From Inonotus obliquus (taxonomy: Eukaryota > Basidiomycota > Agaricomycetes > Hymenochaetales > Hymenochaetaceae): a DNA stretch of 64,000 nucleotides. Below are positions 60,080 through 64,000 of this stretch, piece by piece. The notes under the pieces are model-generated. The model made no database searches, had not been told where the DNA came from, and saw only the letters and a list, made by a program, of their open reading frames with translations. The stretch spans positions 1,116,001 to 1,180,000 of the forward strand of contig JAJHTX010000001.1 in the NCBI GenBank assembly GCA_032164295.1, given 5' to 3'. The number at the start of each line of letters is the position of its first letter. Positions within the stretch are counted from its first letter, which is position 1. Both the position numbers and the translations under genes were made by a program.

Positions 60080-60912
60080 TGGTGCCTGGCACGGCCTGTG
60101 AAAAATCCGTGACACTTTTACCCGGTCGGAGTTTTACATAATTTCCATTTATGGTAACTTGCGTCGATCTTCATGGACCACTTTCCGTCCCCCACTAAAT
60201 CCCTTGAATATGTAGTTCCACAGAGTTCGAGTTATTTGTCCCTTTCTTTCAACACAAAAAGGCTTAGAATAGCTATCCAATGTGAAATATATCAAGTACA
60301 AGTCTATTGTAGGTGATGTTCAAGCAGAATACACATGCTTGTTTTCGTTTATGTGTCACGTGATCTTATTTTGGCTTTTTTGCACGACCATATCTTCCTC
60401 TGAAAACACTTATAAAACACCTTTAAAACTGCTTGTGCACTATGTATGAGTGTATTAGGGTAGTCCTGTCAACAATTTGCAAAAAAAATCGACTTACTGG
60501 TGTGGAGATCAGCATATACAATAGACACAGCAGCATATATGCTTAATAGCTCAATGAATTCGTGCTCTTTCATTGTGTTTCTTTCACATATCTGAATCTT
60601 AAGGAAAAATAAAGATTTTGTACAAAAACAATTTTGTAGAAATGTCTTAGTTATTTATATATGCATCTAAAATCGCCATATCTTGACATTTGGTAGGTAC
60701 TTTTTTTGATTTTTTTTGACAGTCTTGCTCAGAATCTCAAAAAATAAATTTTGGATATTTTTTCGGATTTTATTTAGTGTGGTGGAGGACAGGACAAGCC
60801 ATCGAATCTCAAAACAAAAAGTGAAACAGGTGAATCCGTGCGTCGATCGCCGCTTAGCCATGGGAGGGACCGTGGGAATGTCACGGAAATTACATAGGCC
60901 GTGCCAGGTACC
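60080..60912. mobile_element. Non-autonomous TIR element, about 833 bp
   Basis: The left end at 60080-60113 reads TGGTGCCTGGCACGGCC..TCCGTGAC; the right end at 60880-60912 read in reverse is GGTACCTGGCACGGCC..TCCGTGAC, so the TIRs are about 33 bp with a few mismatches. ATTTACTG occurs directly outside both ends (60072-60079 and 60913-60920), an 8-bp target-site duplication typical of hAT elements; one extra C may extend it. The interior is AT-rich with no open frame of note, so a transposase must act in trans. Confidence 0.82.
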
Positions 60913-61002
60913 ATTTACTGATTCAAAACGATGTCTTATTACTCCAGCACGGAATATTGTGTTGTCATAATTAGCTTTCAAAATCATTAATCATTTGTAA
61001 AT

Positions 61003-62841
61003 TTACGGAGCACAGCAGTCCTTGCCACAAGCAAGTCCTGATGTATTCCACCCCATGTATTGCAGCCAAAGCTTGAACGTAACCTTCATTAACTGGGGAT
61101 TGGGCGGATTCAACGTACGACCGTCCACAATTCCGCGCTCTCTGTTTCGTTGCTCCTTGTCGGCCCGTATTTTTGCTGTTTGTTGACTGATTGCTACCAT
61201 GGCATAATAACCGGATAACTCATGGCACAAGTACTTCAGAAGGTCCGTCTCGGGATCACAGCCTCGTGGAATTATTCTCTCCCACCCCCACCCCCGGTAA
61301 AAATATGCATCCTTCGCATCGAACATATCGCTCGAACTTCCCCGTCTGAACTTGATAAGAGGATCATCTTTCGGAATGACGTTCCCGGTATATCCGAGTG
61401 TATACCACATCAAGACATACAGGAATGATTCCAGATCATGGTGGAACTCGTGAGTGTAAGAGTCCTTTGATGGGTCGAGGAGATCGCGCGCCATGAAAGG
61501 AGCCGTTCCGGAACGAATGTGTGACGAGGGCTCAGAGCTTCCTTTGCTTTCCAGATCGAAGTCCATGAGGACACCTATGTATTTGTTCTCGTCGTTGATG
61601 TAGTATGCAAGATTATTGATGCTAATATCTCGGTGCAGGATATCGCACCTCGAATATAAGTCGTGCGCACCTTGAATCGGATAATCAGTCTGCAGTTATA
61701 GGTTGCTCGCTGGTTACCCACATAGAACGCATTGCACGAAAACATCCAAGAATATATTCTGATCCGTGATGGTGTCGATCGGTTTGTATTCCCTTTTGAT
61801 CAAGATTCGCAATTTCTTAATCCCCTTTATTTCTGACTTTGTCGTACACCTGTTGATCAAAGTAGCGGTAGGAGAGTCATCGACCTCGACCCCGTGTCCA
61901 AAGATCTGAACAACATGCTTGGAATCAATTTTCCTTGCGTCCAATATGATCGCGTGCTCCTTCTTACGACCTACAACCTGCCAGGAAGTCTTCACGACTT
62001 TCTGCCTCGTCGGATCCCTGTCCACGTCAAAGGTGACGCGATAAACTACTAACCGACGTCCTAGCAGCGAATATGCGGGTTGAATGAGCTCTTCTTTCTG
62101 CACTCGGACTTCTTTCCATTTTCTCGTCGGATCAAGGACGTTGACTCGGAATCTCATAGACCATGTTTGGTCGTTGTGAGTATCGAGTGGGTTGACATAA
62201 CCTGTTTTGATATTGAGTCCGAGGACGGTTAGGGGTTCCGTGGCGAAATCCAATAGAAGCTTGGCGAGAGGCTCGAAGTTATCCGTGAAATCGATTCCAT
62301 CTGAGCAGACAAGATATGATGGGTGATAATATCGCAAATCCAGGACGACGTCGGCAAGCTTCTGGCCCTCTCCAGAGTGATACGCTACTTTGCTTGCGCT
62401 GATATCGTGATGAAGAATCTTGACCTTCGAACATTGTCCATGTGCAACTAAATTCGCAAAATAAGCAGACAGCAAGAACCTGTTCAGGAGGTACTGACAT
62501 GTAGCGCACTGCATAAAAACGTTCCAGAATGATTGTTGCTCTTGGATATCACAGATACACCCGTGATTTCTGTCGAGGATGAGACGCAGCTCCGAATTAT
62601 TTCTTCCGCAGCATTGAAAAACGTCTGAGGTTTTCTCGTCGAATTCCAGACACACTCGTTGAATCGTGGCGTGCTCTAAGTCAGCCTTGCTCATATCCTC
62701 TGGTAGATCTGTTCCACTGTGAAGCGAAGATCCTGGGAAAGATTTGAGGTCTTCATTAGCTTCCGTGGTTCTTTTGGCTTCTTGAACAACTGGTTCATGA
62801 TCTAAAAGCGATTGACCAGTACAGTTTCGCCTGCTCTTCAA
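61003..62841 (-). CDS. FunK1-type protein kinase 5, with duplicated catalytic-loop module (5' end unresolved)
   Basis: Minus strand, same architecture as FunK1-1. The N-terminal module (62330-62841) has ATIQRVCLEFDEKTSDV, FWNVFMQCATC, an intron-like stretch that happens to stay open here, AHGQCSKVKILHHDIS and VVLDLRYY. It continues directly into PSYLVCSDGIDFTDNFEPLA, KTSWQVVGRKKEHAIILDAR and DQNIFLDVFVQCVLC. After an intron (about 61668-61717) come CDILHRDISINNLAYY (intact HRD), GVLMDFDLESKGSSEPSSHI, PFMARDLLDPS, ESFLYVLMWYTLGYT and the end ACGKDCCAP. A short in-frame deletion removes a few residues near TVLGLNIKTGYV. The first ATG and first exon could not be fixed; the frame opens at a TTG. 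It is likely transcribed, but N-lobe completeness is doubtful. Confidence 0.72.
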
Positions 62842-64000
62842 GGGCGCAATAAAACTTACGGTGTGTATTATTCAGTCTAACATCTCCACCAGGATCCCGA
62901 AGGTGATGATCGAAAGCAGCCTTCATTGAAATCATCAACAGGGCAGGCGATGACTGGACGTCCTAGGATAAGAGCTGAGAAGGTCCGGGATGGCAATTGT
63001 ATCTCAAGAAACTCATAGAAGTGTGGGATACACGAGGCGATCGTGATGGTAGGAGTTGAAGTGAGTCCACGTGGTAGATTGTCATTCTAATTATTGAAAT
63101 CGGATTCACCCAATGAGAGAAATTGGAGACACCCTCTGAAATAACGAGATCATGAAATGCTGCGAAAATCCGTCAATCAGAGCCAATGTAACTCACGGCG
63201 CTTTCGGAGGCCGCGCGGAATAATCCGTATCGTGTATCATCCTGCCCTGCCTGCAATGATTACTCTAGTTGAGGTATATGCGGAAGAGAATGCGTCTTCG
63301 AATCAAAGACATGGTACGCAACCCGATGGTTTGTTATCTTCAAAACCATATTTTGTTCGTGGAGACTTGCGGCAAGCCGCAAATTCCCTATGGATTCTCG
63401 CGCTGCTTGACTTCTATGGTCCTACTACATCACGATCTTGTATAGACTGATCCACACCGAAGAAATCGCGCTGCTCTGTCCTGATGTTTCTCGTAGCTGA
63501 AAAGTAGGATTCATTATGACACCCTAGTCAAAACACGAAGCGTATGCCCAGCTTCGTCCATTGTCTTATGGCTAAATCTTCCTTCAGGGCAAATCCCGTA
63601 TTTTTGGACGCGAACCTGATCATCATCAGATCTTCAATCTGCGATTACGATGCAAAGTAAGTATCCCTCTGTGGATTTTGATCTGTACATAGCTGGACTG
63701 GTAATACTTCGCCTCAATAGTCGCGCTGTGAATTACAGGAAATACTCAACCTTCTGGTACCATTTCGACATATGCATCCTTCTGTAATGACTAGTTATTA
63801 GGTTCTCGTGAGAAAAGCCCATAGCAGTTGTTCATCGATTGCAAATCAGTGTTCTATAAGAAGTTCAAGTAAATGATCAGCTCATATATACCGACTTGTG
63901 AGGTGCGAACAATATCATGAGCGCCCGATAGCACCGATGCTTCGGGCTCAACTCCAAGAACTTGACGGTATCTTGGCTTCCGAATGTATGATGAATGGGC
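62842..64000. other. Right-end flank, no gene recognised
   Basis: 62842-63060 is collinear with the FunK1-1 upstream region (44372-44590) and may hold the first exon and promoter. From 63060 to the end I see only short frames and nothing I can name. Confidence 0.5.

Overview
The window reads as nuclear DNA of a mushroom-forming basidiomycete (Agaricomycetes). Genes carry many short spliceosomal introns of about 50-65 nt. A mitochondrial intermediate peptidase gene (MIP) lies next to linked HD1 and HD2 homeodomain genes, which is the classical landmark of the homeodomain (A or HD) mating-type locus. The right half is rich in FunK1-type fungal kinases, a family known to be expanded in this class.

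Layout. 1-11.5 kb is a conserved housekeeping block: the 3' end of an LRR (RAD7/AMN1-like) gene, COG1 (minus strand), a 480-bp terminal-inverted-repeat element just upstream of the COG1 start, a protein kinase-like gene, a TMEM115-type Golgi membrane protein (minus), a FAM32A-like gene and a WHIM-type chromatin protein. About 2.8 kb of AT-rich, gene-poor sequence follows. 14.3-28.3 kb is the mating-type locus: MIP (+), HD1-a (-), HD2-a (-), a 2.2-kb mosaic of simple repeats, HD1-b (-) and HD2-b (+). All four homeodomain genes could be spliced into complete frames of 615, 418, 817 and 605 residues. Pair b is divergent with only about 150 bp between start codons. Pair a is not divergent: HD2-a points the same way as HD1-a.

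28.3-64 kb is accessory and duplicated sequence. It holds an old-yellow-enzyme gene (31.1-32.7 kb), three copies of an unrecognised four-exon gene of about 163 residues inside 3.5-4 kb segmental duplications, five FunK1 genes or gene copies, at least three FunK1 relics, a roughly 1-kb-arm inverted repeat, and two further non-autonomous TIR elements (59.7 and 60.1-60.9 kb). No beta-flanking gene was recognised on this side of the HD genes.

How the genes work together. HD1 and HD2 proteins from different mates heterodimerise to switch on dikaryotic development; MIP is a linked passenger. The FunK1 array shows active duplication, inversion, fusion and decay. Every FunK1 copy with a readable 3' end finishes in a four-residue CCxx tail, which may be a lipid-anchor signal, and three copies carry HGD in place of the catalytic HRD.

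Exon limits are from reading splice signals by eye. Where a summed exon length is given it was checked to stay in frame.
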